Source of the DNA: Pyrus communis | Taxonomy: Eukaryota; Streptophyta; Magnoliopsida; Rosales; Rosaceae | Direction of reading: 5' to 3' | Length of the DNA: 64,000 nucleotides | NCBI RefSeq assembly: GCF_963583255.1 | Contig: NC_084819.1 | Coordinates: 11,657,471 to 11,721,470 of the forward strand | Shown: positions 44,401 to 57,300 of the stretch, in pieces | How the letters are laid out: each line of letters starts with the position of its first letter | How positions within the stretch are numbered: position 1 is the stretch's first letter | The notes under the pieces: model-generated | What the model saw: the letters and a program-made list of their open reading frames with translations, nothing else | The model's database searches: none | What the model was told of the DNA's origin: nothing | Program-made: the position numbers and the translations under genes

Positions 44401-45260
44401 CTGACGAGGAGGTGTTCTACATCGACATCTTCCCAACATGGACGATGTTCTTCAACGGATCCGCACGAGCAAACGGAGCGGGGGCAGGAGTAGTATTCAT
44501 GTCGCCACAAAGGAAAATACTACCTTACTCCTTCCAACTGAATGAGCTATGCTCCAACAATGTTGCTGAGTACCAAGCATTGATCATCGGGCTCCAAATG
44601 GCGATCAACATGGAAATCACAGCTCTTGAGGTATATGGCGATTCCAAGCTCATAATCAATCAACTCTTAACTGAATATGAGGTGAGGAAAGATGATCTCG
44701 TCCCATACTTCCGGCTAGCGACCCAACTGCTACAAAAGTTCGAAGCTGTGACACTAGAACATGTGCCAAGAAAGGAAAATCAAATGGCAGACGCTTTCAC
44801 CAATCTAGCCTCGAGTATGACGCTAGGAAAAGATAAAGTTACAGACGTGCCAGTTTGCCAAAGATGGGTGATTCCGCTCGTTAATGAAATGTCACTAGAT
44901 GATACAAATGTCATCTCAGTACTTCCAGTCGATGCTAAAGAGTGGAGACAGCCGCTGATCGACTACTTAGAGCACGGAAAGCTTCCAGATGATCTCAAAC
45001 ACCATTCCAAAATACGTCGACGAGCACCTCGCTTCCTTTACTACAAAGGAACACTTTATCAACGCTCTTTTGAAGGAGTGCTCTTGAGATGCCTAGGTGA
45101 GGAAGAAGTTAATCTAGCCATGGAAGAAGCACATTCAGGTGTGTGTGGGGCACATCAGTCTGGACCAAAGCTACATTTCCGGCTTAAAAGAATGGGTTAC
45201 TACTGGCCGAACATGGTGAAGGACTGCCTGGAACACGTCAAAAGGTGCCAAGCCTGCTAA
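44397..45260 (+). pseudogene. TAT-like RNase H and integrase zinc-finger segment
   Basis: 287 codons. RNase H fold at about residues 15-135: WTMFFNGSARANGAGAG, NNVAEYQALIIGLQMA, VYGDSKLIINQL, VPRKENQMADAFTNL. The first catalytic Asp (usual D-G-S) is Asn here (residue 20). The C-terminal part has the HHCC integrase finger ending CLEHVKRCQAC. A TAA at 45258-45260 replaces a Gln codon and separates this segment from the integrase core. The 5' boundary is arbitrary because the upstream RT is deleted. Confidence 0.88.
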
Positions 45261-46193
45261 TTCCACGCCAACTTCATACATCAACCGCCTGAGGATTGGA
45301 CCAAAGCTACACTCTACAGTTGCTTCATGGTCGTTCGACGCATGGGGATTGGACGTTGTAGGACCAATTACGCCAAAGTCATCTGCAGGGGAAGCTTACA
45401 TCCTAGCTGCAACAGATTACTTCTCCAAGTGGGCTGAAGCCATCCCTTTAAGGGAAGTAAAAAAGGAAACTGTTGTTCGTTTCATCAAGGAGCATATCAT
45501 CCACCGATATGGGGTACCTCGCTACATTATCACTGACAACGGAAAGCAGTTCTCCAACCGAACGAGCTTTACGACAAATACAAGTTCAAGCAGCACAAGT
45601 CTTCCATGTATCATGCTCCAGCCAACGGCCTCGCGGAAGCATTCAACAAGACGCTGTGCAACCTCCTGAAAAAGGTAATCAGCCGAACAAAGAGAGATTG
45701 GCATGAAAGAATAAGTGAAGCACTTTGGGCATATAGGACTACACATAGGACTCCTACCCAAGCTACACCTTATTTTCTCGTATATGGCGTAGAAGCTGTT
45801 CTACCGCTCAAAAGTCAAATTCCCTCATTAAGGATATCTATACAAGAAGGCTTGACTGATGAAGAGAATGCAAAGTTGCTCTTTCAAGAGTTGGAAGCGC
45901 TGGATGAGAGAAGGCTCGAAGCTCAACAACACTTGGAATGCTACCAAGCATGGTTATCCAATGCATTCAACAAGAAAGTCCGCCCAAGGTCTTTCCAAGC
46001 CGGAGATCTCGTGCTGGCATTGCGTAGGCCTATCATTACAACTCATAAGACAAAAAGCAAGTTCACATCAAAGTGGGATGGACCCTACGTAATACAAGAG
46101 ATCTACACCAATGACGCCTACTTAATCATGGCAGAAGACGGGTTGAAGATCGGCCCCATCAACGGCAGATTTTTGAAGCGCTACTACCCCTAA
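45261..46193 (+). pseudogene. TAT-like integrase core and C-terminus, frameshifted
   Basis: The rve core follows the stop at 45258 after a frame change near 45290-45310. Motifs: LDVVGPITPKS (first Asp), YIITDNGKQF (second Asp), GLAEAFNKTL (Glu), giving an intact D,D-35-E set, but a second frame change lies near 45560 between the second Asp and the Glu. The tail (SKFTSKWDGPYVIQEIY...GRFLKRYYP) is the usual gypsy C-terminal domain without a chromodomain; it ends at TAA 46191-46193. Confidence 0.9.
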
Positions 46194-46446
46194 AGCAAAC
46201 GCACCACGCTCCTGGCCTGCAAGAGCATAAACTGTGTACGGCAAAATCATCAAAAAAAAAAAAATACCATCACTCATTTGAACTACGTCATAACTTCATC
46301 CCTCCTCAACCAAGGGTACGTGGGCAACTTGAAACTTCAAAACTTCAAGTACAGTCACATCAAAATAAATAAATAAATGTTTCATTAAAGAAAGTCAATT
46401 TTATTACATCATCAAAAAAAAAAAAAAAAAAAAAAAGATGGAGCTT

Positions 46447-47071
46447 TCACAAAGGTTGTTCACGTGAAGCCCCACTACGTGGCAAAACTCTAGAAACGGA
46501 AGGCATCGGAGCGGGAGGCATTGAAGATAGAGCATTCGAGGCCTCAATACTGGGTGGAACGCTAGATGACCCAGGAAAAAGGTGCCTCTGGAGATAAGTC
46601 GCAAGCCTTTGACGGTCACTTTGAATTCGACCTTCAGAATCTTGCAGCTCATCAAGCTTCCTCTTCATGCCCGTCGAATAGTTATTTGCAAGCACGTGCA
46701 AACTTCTATTCTCGTGCTTAAGCTGTTTGATCTCTTGCTTGAGATTTTCCACCTCTGCCATCAACGATTCAACTTGACGGGAGCGAGCAAGTAGGCGTTG
46801 GCCCATGTTGGACACAGAGCCCGCACACTGAACGCTGAGAGCTAGGGACTCTTGAACGGCCAACTCATCGGACCGTCCTGAAAGCAGCCTACTATCTTTG
46901 GGAGTAAGGAGGTTCCTAGCTACTATCGTAGCTGTTGTTGCATCTGTCATCACGGAGTCTTCACCTGTAAGAGGGCCATTAGAAGATAAAAAAAAACGGG
47001 CACCATACCTTACCCTGACGCGGCGCACTGCTGAGACTCAAATCTAAGCAAATGTTAGATGGGTCGGCCAT
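46447..47071 (-). CDS. Antisense ORF of the TAT-like element, coiled-coil, candidate intron
   Basis: A 193-codon open frame on the minus strand (47028-46447) lies between integrase and the 3' LTR, opposite to pol. Upstream, an ATG at 47071 opens MADPSNICLDLSLSSAPRQ, which ends at a GTAAGG donor (47013); a TTACAG acceptor (46965) returns exactly to the long frame at GEDSVMTDATT. Spliced, this gives 191 residues (58 + 518 nt). The central part (QVESLMAEVENLKQEIKQLK, then HENRSLHVLANN) is a strong coiled coil, and the C-terminus is Pro/Ser-rich. Extra antisense ORFs at this position are known from TAT-lineage elements. The intron would be only 49 nt, short for plants, so splicing is a hypothesis. 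Confidence 0.6.
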
Positions 47072-48954
47072 TTTTCAAAGGTGTTAAAAGAGAAGGGTCG
47101 GATGGAGAAAAATCTCAAGGGGCTGTTAAAACAAAATACACCGGAGATGATTTTCAGGAATGAGCAACCTTCAAGATGTGCATGTTGGAGGTAATCGATA
47201 CCTCTATAAAGAGGAGAGGCGACACGACCACCGATTCAAAAATGAAAGAGACGCCACTCTTCAAAATCTCAAAAGCCAGATAAAAGGCGTAAGTTAGGCG
47301 ACGTTTTCTCGGCTTTTCAGAAAACGCGTTCAACTTTGTCAAAAGATCTCTGACAAAGTTGAAAACACGTGGAAGTCGGCGACGCTTTCTCGACTTTTCA
47401 GAACACGGGTGCAACTTTGTCAAAAGATCATGTGGAGGTCATCATCGCAACTACACACTTTGCCGAGAAGCGTGGGTGAAAAAAAGCCGCAATCTCGACT
47501 TTTCAGAAAACGGATGCAACTTTGTCAAAAGATCTCTGACAGAGCCGCATCCGCACTACTACTTGCCATTACAATTCCTATATACATCAACATTCATGGC
47601 AAGGCATACATCCAGAAACGCATGACTTTTCTTCTCGGCCGAGAATGTAGCTGCGACCAAACCTCTCAACATGCTCAGTCTTCTTCTTCCCGAAATCCCT
47701 TCCCTGATTGCTTATCCAACCCTGCTCTCAAATACCCATCTATTGATGTACCCCCAAAGAAGATACCAGATGCCTGGAGTACAGATGAGGCAGGAGGAAA
47801 CGGTAAATCGAAGCATGTGGAGACAAGCACAACAAATATATGTGCTGATTCATTCGCTGCTTCTTCAAAAGCAAAAGTATCTCATATCATCAAGGGCGAA
47901 AGCAAAGGTATCTCATATCATGGTTTTTCCCTGTCTTTTCCTTTGCCCTTGTTCTCACCTGCCAAGACAAGGACAGAGAAAGCAATATGTCGGAACCTCC
48001 ACTCAAACTTGCGCTGCCACCAAGAAGTGAGGGTCCATTCAAATGCAAGGTTTGCATTCAACTCCTGCATCATAGGACAAATACTACAAGAGAAGATGCC
48101 ACACCTGCATAAGGAAATACCACTTCTGCAAAGGGAGCAAGTAAGGCAAGTAAAAATGATACATCGAAGCATGTGGAGACAAGCACAACAAATATATGTG
48201 CTGATTCATTCGCTGCTTCTTCAAAAGCAAAGGTATCTCATATCATGCCTTCTCCATGTCCTTTCCTTTGTCCTTGTTCTTACTCGCATGGCAAAGTGAA
48301 AAAAGCAATCAGTCGGCACTTGGAGTCAGTCTTCCGATCTGGAACCAACTGCCTGGAATCTATTCCCTGGTTGCTTACCTAGTGTTGCTCTCGAGTAGTC
48401 ATCTTCAACGATTGATACACTTCCAGAGAAGGGACCACTTCTGCAAAGGGGAGCAAGTAAGGCAAGTGAAAATGATACATTAAAGCATGTGGAGACAAGC
48501 AACAACTGCATATGCTGAGCTATCCTCTAACCCTCTTCAATATGAATTGGAGAGATTGAACAAAGAAACAGAAAAAAAGGAGTAAAGCTCAGACCTTCGG
48601 GGGAGACCAAAAGAATTCTGCTGCCTAGTTCAAGAGTAGCACAAAGGAAAATCAACGATTGGAGGAAACCAGAAAATCTTCCAGTCGAACTCAAGATCAA
48701 GCCTCGATGGCCCTTGAAGAAATTTCCAGCCCAGTTCAAGACTAAGCCTGTGGAAAATCAATGATTGGAGGAAACCAGAAAATCTTCCAGTCGAACTCAA
48801 GATCAAGCCCCGACGGCCCTTGAAGAAATTTCCAGCCCAATTCAAGATCAAGCCTCGACGGCCCTTGGGTTGACATCTACATTAAGGGACTTCAAAACGC
48901 ATCTTCTACACGTGACAAGCACATGTCTACGACACGCCTTGAAGTGGGGGCATT
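47072..48954 (+). other. 3' untranslated region of the TAT-like element
   Basis: Non-coding, with internal repeats. A block with CTTTTCAGAAAAC and CAACTTTGTCAAAAGATC occurs three times at 47300-47545. A block beginning GCATGTGGAGACAAGCACAA occurs at about 47813 and 48169, and in part at 48485. Segments of the LTR motif array lie at 48686-48870. The purine tract before 48955 closes the region. Confidence 0.75.
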
Positions 48955-50449
48955 TGTAGACATCGAAATTTCAGTAAAACAAATGTTCACCAATGCATTA
49001 AAGTTTTGATGTGTCAAGGCATACATGGCATACGCCACGTGTTGTACAAATTGTACACATGGCGTGTGACTCAACAAAATAGGAAGAAATACCCTTGGAT
49101 GATTAAACAAGTTTTTTCTTCTCAATTTGGGCAATGACAAGGTAAGCACATTTCAATCCATTGAGGATCAAAACAAGTTTTTCTTCTCATGTTGGGCAAT
49201 GACAAGGCAAACACACTTCAATCCATTACGGATCAAAGCAAGTTTTTCTCATTTGGGCAATGACAAAGCATACACATTTCAAGTTTAAAATGGTGTTAAG
49301 TGGGAAATTAGGCCATAAGTTACACCACTTCAAGTTTAAAATGGTATTAAGTGGGAAATTAGGCCATAAGTTACACCACTTCAATTTCAATATTGCATTA
49401 AGTGGGAAAATTACGCAATGGTGCTTGGAAAGGAAAAAAATATTTTGTGGTGGTGATTCATTCTCAAAGCCTATAAATAGGCTTCTCCATTAAGGTATCA
49501 AGCATCAACCAATTCACAAATACATTTCTCTACTCCCAAATTGGAAGAGAATTCCCCAAATCCTTGAAGCCTTGAAACTCCAAAGCTTCCAACCATCCAA
49601 ATTCCCAAGAAAAGCCAACACACACCAAAACCAATTCACAAATACATTTCTCTACACACCAAAACCTTGAAGCCTTAAAGTTCTAAAGCTCTCAAGAAAA
49701 TCCCGAAGGATCAAGAAAGCACTCTTCGTTTCTTCGTCAAATCCTCTTTCAAGATCAAGCCCCAACGGCCCTTGAAGAACTTCCACCAACTCAAGATCAA
49801 GCCCCGACGGCCCTTGAAGAAAGTGTTCATTGTTCATCAACTGTTCATCCTAAGATCAAGCCCCAACGGCCCTTTGGATCAACAACCTCAACAAATCCAC
49901 ACATCCAATCGTTCTTCAAGATTAAGCCCAAAAGCCCTTGAAAATCCGCTCATCCATCAACCTTCAAGATCAAGCCCAAAAGCCCTTGAAGAAATCCACA
50001 CAACCATTATTCAAGATCAAGCCCCGACGGCCCTTGAAGAAAATGTTCATCGTTCGTCCTAAGATCAAGCCCCAACGGCCCCTTGGATCAACAGCACAAA
50101 CAAATCTACACATCCAATCGTTCTTCAAGACTAAGCCCAAAAGCCCTTGAAGATCTGCTCATCCATCAACCTTCAAGATCAAGCCCAAAAGCCCTTGAAG
50201 AAATCCATACACCCATTCTTCAAGATCAAGCCCAACGCCCCTTGAAGATCCGTTCATCAACTGTTCATCCTTAGATCAAGCCTCGACGGCCCTTTGGATC
50301 AACAACTCATCCACAAACCTACACCCTACGAAGATAGAATCAGAGGACCAAATTTGAGAGAAATCGTAACCCCAAAATCATAAACACAAAAATATTATTT
50401 TGTACACGTTATTCTGGTTTCTTGTTTCAAGGAATCTTTCGTGTTCACA
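48955..50449 (+). repeat. TAT-like 3' LTR
   Basis: Near-identical to 35590-37129, with two instead of three full 51-bp units. Confidence 0.93.
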
Positions 50450-50454
50450 CTTAT

Positions 50455-50648
50455 ATGCTAGCCATGATTGATGGGATATGGATAAGTCGTACAGGTCACT
50501 ATAGGTGACTCCGACTTATATGCTAGCCATGATTGATGAGATATGGATAAGTCGTACAGGTCACTATAGGTGACTCCGACTTATATGCTAGCCATGATTG
50601 ATGAGATATGGATAAGTTGTACATGTCATTTTAGATGACTCTGACTGA
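50455..50648. repeat. 65-bp hairpin repeats in the left LARD LTR, last three units
   Basis: Continuation of the array on the right side of the nested gypsy element; the last unit is the same diverged type as the final unit in the right LTR. Confidence 0.9.
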
Positions 50649-51176
50649 TATATCACTTTATATTGATTTAATTCATTTGGCCTACTTATTAATGTATGAT
50701 GGATTGATGGCAAACCGTGGTTTTGGTCATTTCCGAGTATGGTTTGGATATAAGTATATATGTTGTACTGTCTTATAGAAAACGATACGGGTTTTACATT
50801 TAGGGGCATTACTTTTAAAGAGGTAGTAACTTTGGGAAGCTTGATTTTATTGCTTACTCACACCTTCTGTTTGGTGCCCTCCAGGTTTTAGCTGCTGAGT
50901 TTGTATCGACAAGAATCTGTGGCGAATCTTAGTATTGATGGATATTTTTGAGGGTATGATTCTTAGCCACATTACTGTACCTTACTTATGCTCTGACATC
51001 GCGCGTGAAATGGGTTCGCTCCCACTCGTAGCGCACTCTGGTATTTAGACACTTTTGGATTCAAATTCATTCACTTTTTATACACTATCACATTTTATGG
51101 CTTCGTCACCTTCCAGGTGTCGGCCAGCACAGCCTGATTCAGGGTCCAAATGGACTTTCTGGGTCGGGGTGTGTCA

Positions 51177-54100
51177 GTTTGGTATCAGAGCATATGTTGG
51201 GCAGTATTGTGTTCATCACACACGTGATGTGAGCACTCTTGGTTTTTGTGTTTGACGTTCGAATGATGCCACCTCGTCGAATATGGAAAAATATGTTAAC
51301 TTTTCTTCAGTTTTGGACAATTTTGTGGTCTTGATGACATTTTATAAAATCATTTTGGCGGTTGTCCTTAGAATTAAAACGAAGATTTTCCTTGTGGAGG
51401 AAAGGTATAAAAGTGAGGCAAGTTGATGGCCTAAGTAAATGTTTTGCTGATCATGTATCGCCAGAGATATTACCAAATAATTCTATCATTGTCCTACCGC
51501 CGTTAGTATTGATTCTTTAAAGATTGGAAATCTTAGTTAGTCTTGATTTTTTTTTAGTAACATTTTGCGGAAGATCATTTGAGGGATAATTATTTGTTTG
51601 GTCCCTATTAGCACTAATATCTTCAAGCATACTTGTGTTCATGTTGGATCTTTAGTAGGAAGATCAACTGTCGATGAAGTCTTTTTGAAAGTAGATCTTA
51701 AGTAAGGTCTTTTTCTAGCATTGGGATTTTTCAATTAACGCTATTCCAGATTTTTGCTTTCGTGGTTGTACTTATTAAATGGGTGAGAATAGGCTTGCGA
51801 ATGTAAGTTGTCATATCCTGGGAGTTGTAGAAATCCGAAAAACAATCATCAAATCCTCCTAGGATCAATGAACTACTTCGCTTGAGCCGAATAAATTAGG
51901 ATCATGGAAGCTTAGGAATAAGCTTTGTAATGGGACGGTAAACTCATGATTGTTGTTTTTACCCTATCACTTATCTATGTAAACGAAAACCCTTTGACTA
52001 ACCACCTCTCGATCACTTCCATAGGTAGACTTTAGAATCGAAATGCGGGATGATATCTCACTGTTAGATTGTTATGAGTGTCGAGGAAACTGTGAAGACC
52101 TTTTAGTTCGTGTCGTAGAGTTGGTTAGTAGTACTGTAAATTTCGAGGACGTATACTTTTGGCGTCATATCCCAAAAATCTTACCGCGGATACCACCACA
52201 TTGTTAAGTTGGTATGGCAACATGACGGAGTATTGCTTTTACTTTTCACGATTAGAACCGTTTGAAACGAACCATCTTATTCATTGACCTAAAGTCAACA
52301 GTCATTACCTTATTTCGAAGGCTAGATGACACTTCTCTGGGGAGATTTTGATAATGCATGGTGATTGTCGATTGATGTGATAAGTCAATTCGGATTCAGA
52401 CTTTCTTAGTATGTTAACGCTTATGTTTCTCGGTGGTAGAACCGCTAAAGATGAACCATCATACTTATGACCTAGAATTAACAATTTCAAATTTCATTGG
52501 AATATTGATTGGGACTCTTATGTAGAAAAGTGTGTCCAAATCTTCATTGATCTTCGAACTTTTTATTACATTTACTTTTTGGAACAAGCTAAGTTTTGTC
52601 AGAGGCAATAGTAGAATTAAATTGGCATCTATGAGTGCACTATGGTGTATCTACTCTCGCACACTTCCAGCCTGTCCTTTTCTATTTAATTGGGAAGTAT
52701 GAGTATCGATATAGAGTTACCTTTAATCTACCAAGAAATGGTTCAAATGATTTTAATCATTTTGTATGAATGGAGTTAGGAAGTATCTTTTTATATGCGC
52801 AGTTCGAGATATGTGGTATATGTAAGGAATGTGAAATTCATTAATCGTGATGCTAAACCAATGATACGCTTATATGATGTTCCAATTGGTGGTTGTTTAC
52901 TTAAGTAGAAAACAATATTCTTCTTGCTCTAAAAATTGAAGTATTGGCAATAGTTATTTCCTTAAAATGGGTGTTGAAATTTCAACAACAAGACACTTGT
53001 GAAGACCACTAAGATAGAAGTGGGATGTAGTCAACCTCTTCGGGTGATGTGATTTAGAAGTTCTCTTTGTGACGTGATCAAAAGTGGAAGTAGGGAAGAG
53101 ATAAAATCGAGGCTTCCTTTGATGTGTTCTAAATGAATCCTCACTCTAGATGGACCTTGCTTTTGATTAATGTTGTGAGGATATTGAGGTTATAGAGTTC
53201 AAATTTTCTGGACAACTACAATTTTCTAATTGCGTCCAGAGGACGATGACTTTTTGAGAAAACTACTCCTAGACTTTTATACAAATTCAGCAAACAGAAA
53301 CCTGACAAGATTATCATCTTGGTGTATTTATATTTCATCGTGTTACATGTTTTGTTTCCAAGCATTTGGAAGTCGTTATGAAGGTTTTAAGTATTAGAAG
53401 TTGTTCCTTATTGCATTTCTATCCCTAGATTAACGATTAGTTTGAAATGAGTTACTCAGACCTTTGTGGACGAGTTGCATCTTGTTTGTCCCACCAGTAG
53501 CATGGTTGTAGTATAACCTTATCTCCATTCTAGTCACTTGTAACCACGGTTACAATTTCGGGTTAACTATGGTATCATTGGGGTTTATGTATGGAGATTT
53601 TACGTACAACGCATATTTAATGGACGCGTACTTTTGTTAGAATTATGGGTAACTACGGTTACATTCCTGTTTAGGAGTATGGTATCCTTCGAAATATAAT
53701 ACAAATATTGTATGTGCAGCTAGTGATTTACAACAGATTATTGTGAACAAATATTTGATTGAGATTGTGATGTAGAAAATTTATGTTATTGACGATGTTG
53801 CCTTAGAAGGTAGTGAATGAGTACGATCGAGGCTGGTAGGTGTATTTCCCATTGAGGGGCAAGATGGTAATATTGCACCCTCGGGAATTGTTACTTGCTT
53901 ATCAAGACAACAGTGAATTGTTGGTTTTGTGGGGTGCATAGCGTAATATTAATAGCTTATTCGTTGGGTTGCTAAGCAAATAAACAAGTAGATTATTCTA
54001 CGTTAATATTTGTATTTACTTATTTAATTCGTTAATTGTTGTTTAGGCTTGACCCCAAAAATACTACATGCTAAATTTCGAAGTGCGTTACGCTTTGAAC

Positions 54101-54322
54101 ACGTTTATGTAAAAGAGAAGGAAAGTAGGAATTTGGAGGCATGAAAGAAGAGTCACTACACTCCAATCATGACGGAATGTCATCCTCTTTTATGTAATCG
54201 CTATCACTTTGTGTCTTCCTCGTGTATGTATTTACATACATATATCTCTTTAATTTTGAGTATTCTACTTTGGACTTATGATTTTAAATTTCGAGGACGA
54301 AATTTTCTTAAGGTGGGTAGAT
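51177..54322 (+). other. LARD internal region, no coding capacity
   Basis: PBS at 51180-51191, a possible relic of the gag start at 51263, then ~3 kb with no ORF over 62 codons and no RT, protease or integrase motif. It ends in the purine tract before 54323. Confidence 0.8.
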
Positions 54323-57300
54323 TGTGACAACCCGTTCCAAATTTTACGTTTTTATTTTATTTTAAAAGCGTGAATTTACGAAATTGCCCTAGAGGCAAGG
54401 ACTTTGACTTCCGTTGACCATCGACTTGAAAGATGTGAGACTTATTCTTTTAGCATATCCTCATAGTACTCATTGGTACGAACATATAGGCGAAAGCCGT
54501 TTGCGAGTCCGGATTATAACGGTATAGTTACGGACGTTCGAAATTGGTTATTCAAGGTTAGTGTTTATTTAAATTAAATCCCCACTTTGTGGGGGGGCCC
54601 AATCAGAAATGGAGGGAGAAAAGGGAAAAAAAAAAAAAAAAAAAAAGGGGAAATGGGTTTTCGTCCACCCGCACCCACCGCGGGTGCCCATTTTCCAAGG
54701 CCGATTCCGGCCAACTCCGGTGGAGTTTTTCGATGCCACCACCACCATCTTGAAGCTCTCATTCCCCTCTACAAAACCCACCCAAGAACCACCTTGATTA
54801 ATCATGGGATGTGGAGGTTTGAGGCCACGAAAGTTGACGAAAATCAATGGTGCTCTGGCCACCCTTCTCGATTTTCCGGCAAATCGGCAAAGCAATGGCC
54901 GATGCCACCACTTGGGCTTTGTAGCCCATCATCCCAGGAGCAAAACCCAACCAACCTTGACCCCGTTGGACCACCGTAGACGACGAATCGACGTCGGGAA
55001 GTTTTAGGCACCCGCCGGCTTCGTGGGCAAAATTGACCATCCTCCATCCACTTTTGGACTTCGTGTCAGGTATGAAAGTTACTCCACTCACTGAGATCTT
55101 CATTTCTGTGAAGTTTGAGAATTTTTGGAAATAGTTGGATTTTCCGGCGAGCCGGGGCGGCCGACCGCCACCCGGGGCGGCGCATGCGGCGGCGCGTGGC
55201 CAGTGAGCCGCCAATGCTATTTTTAGGCTATGTCGAATGTTTTGAATTCAGTTTTGTCGTTTGAATGACGTAGGTTGATCGTTGGAACCTAAATTCGTTA
55301 TGATACGTTACTTGATAAAACTGTGAATCGATGATCCGACCGTTGGATCGTCACCAAAATTGGATACATTATAATACGTAATATTTAAAGATTATAGGAA
55401 TTTACGGATCGGGAATCCGACGTACGGATCTTCCTGAATTGGATTTGTAAGTTAGTAAAATAAATGTTCAGGGTCACTTGTTTTAGGCAATTGGCGGAGA
55501 TCTGACCGTTGGATCGTAATGAAATTTTAATATGTTATTCTAGAAACATATTGTGGATCGTTGGGAGTTGCGGATTGGAAATCTGATATGCGGATCTTCC
55601 AGGTCAAGTTATATAGGGTTGTAAACCCTACCGTCGATCTTTGATCGACGGTTGACTTGTGGTCAATGAGTATCAAACTATTTTAGAATGTCGTTGAGGT
55701 TGTTTTTTATGTGAATTATGTATTCTACGGATAAGAGTTCTGAGATGTGATTTGATAATTGGCCACAGAGACCGATCATTCAGGACGCCTCGATGCGTGC
55801 GCTAGAGAAGTATAGCGTGGACTCCAGGTGAGTGGATCTTTTCCTTTTTATTGTGCATATTATTGAGAGTTCTATCGACATTTTTAAATTGATTAGGTAT
55901 ATTACCTTCATATAATTATTGTGAATGCTTGAAGTACCAATATGAACTACGAATGGCTTGATCCCTATTTAGGGTACGTAGGCAGTCTAACGAGACGTTA
56001 GATGCAGCCATAAAATATTTGAGACAAAAGCCTTATTTGGGAAATTGAGTAATGCAAAGGAAATTGGTAAATGCAAGTTTTAGTTTTGTGAATTAGTTAG
56101 TTAATTAGTGTTAATTGGGTTGTTATGGATAATTATCCCTGAAAATAAGTAGTTTGGGTGTAGGGCGTTATTGATTGTACACTTCTCACTGTATTGTGTA
56201 TAATTGAAAATGTTACGACATGGTTGAGTATTAGATTGCATCATGGTATATCCATATGTATATTACTTGCATATAATTATTGGGAATGCTTTCAAGTGCA
56301 AAGGTGGACGCAGGACACCCAGGTAAGCTTCAGGTGAGTACATGTTGATGTTAGTGATGGTAGTGAGTACGATTGTGTTGAGATATAGTATAGCTTATAA
56401 ACCTGCACCCCGGTGTTAGTGCTCCCGCCCGTGGCCAGGGCACAGTCCTTCACGTGATGTTCACCTCCCGCACCTTACGCTCACCTTGGATTCAAGGTAA
56501 GTGCACAGTCCTGTCGTACAGACCACTTTAGGTGGTTCCGACTCGTAGGTGACCCGCGATTGTTCGCCCAGTCTTCACTTGATCGTAGCACTTATTTACA
56601 CCCAGTCCTGTCGTACAGACCACTTTAGGTGGTTCCGACTCGTGTGCAGGTATACTTATTGAGCTATTGGCTAGCCAGGATTGATGAGATATGGATAAGT
56701 CGCACAGGTCACTATAGGTGACTCCGACTTATATGCTAGCCATGATTGATGAGATATGGATAAGTCGTACAGGTCACTATAGGTGACTCCGACTTATATG
56801 CTAGCCAGGATTGATGAGATATGGATAAGTCGTACAGGTCACTATAGGTGACTCCGACTTATATGCTAGCCAGGATTGATGAGATATGGATAAGTCGTAC
56901 AGGTCACTATAGGTGACTCCGACTTATATGCTAGCCATGATTGATGAGATATGGATAAGTCGTACAGGTCACTATAGGTGACTCCGACTTATATGCTAGC
57001 CAGGATTGATGAGATATGGATAAGTCGTACAGGTCACTATCTATAGTGACTCCGACTTATATGCTAGCCATGATTGATGAGATATGGATAAGTCGTACAG
57101 GTCACTATAGGTGACTCCGACTTATATGCTAGCCATGATTGATGAGATATGGATAAGTCGTACAGGTCACTATAGGTGACTCCGACTTATATGCTAGCCA
57201 TGATTGATGAGATATGGATAAGTTGTACATGTCATTTTAGATGACTCTGACTGATATATCACTTTATATTGATTTAATTCATTTGGCCTACTTATTAATG

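Larger units (their letters stand above)
35590..50449 (+). mobile_element. Ty3/gypsy element, TAT-like, RT-deleted
   Basis: LTRs TGTAGACATCG...GTGTTCACA at 35590-37129 (1540 bp) and 48955-50449 (1495 bp), with perfect 5-bp target duplication CTTAT (35585-35589 and 50450-50454). The internal region opens with TTTGGCACGCCCAGTGGGAC and ends in the purine tract GAAGTGGGGGCATT before 48955. The 45-bp LTR length difference is explained exactly by one extra 51-bp unit on the left and a 6-bp AAGATC gain on the right. RNase H and integrase remain; protease and RT are missing. A copia element interrupts it at 38310-43687. I counted about ten substitutions between the LTRs by eye, so the insertion is young. 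Confidence 0.93.
33137..51176 (+). repeat. LARD left LTR, split by a nested gypsy element
   Basis: LTR parts are 33137-35589 and 50455-51176; the rest is the TAT-like insertion. A 63-bp A-run (33430-33492) corresponds to only 21 A in the other LTR. About 41 bp near 34686 present in the right LTR are missing here. Confidence 0.9.

Noticed and set aside
44032..44510. Cys/Ser-rich minus-strand ORFs of 114-135 codons
   Set aside because: Generated by the ~42-bp tandem repeats; repeated reading of the same unit.
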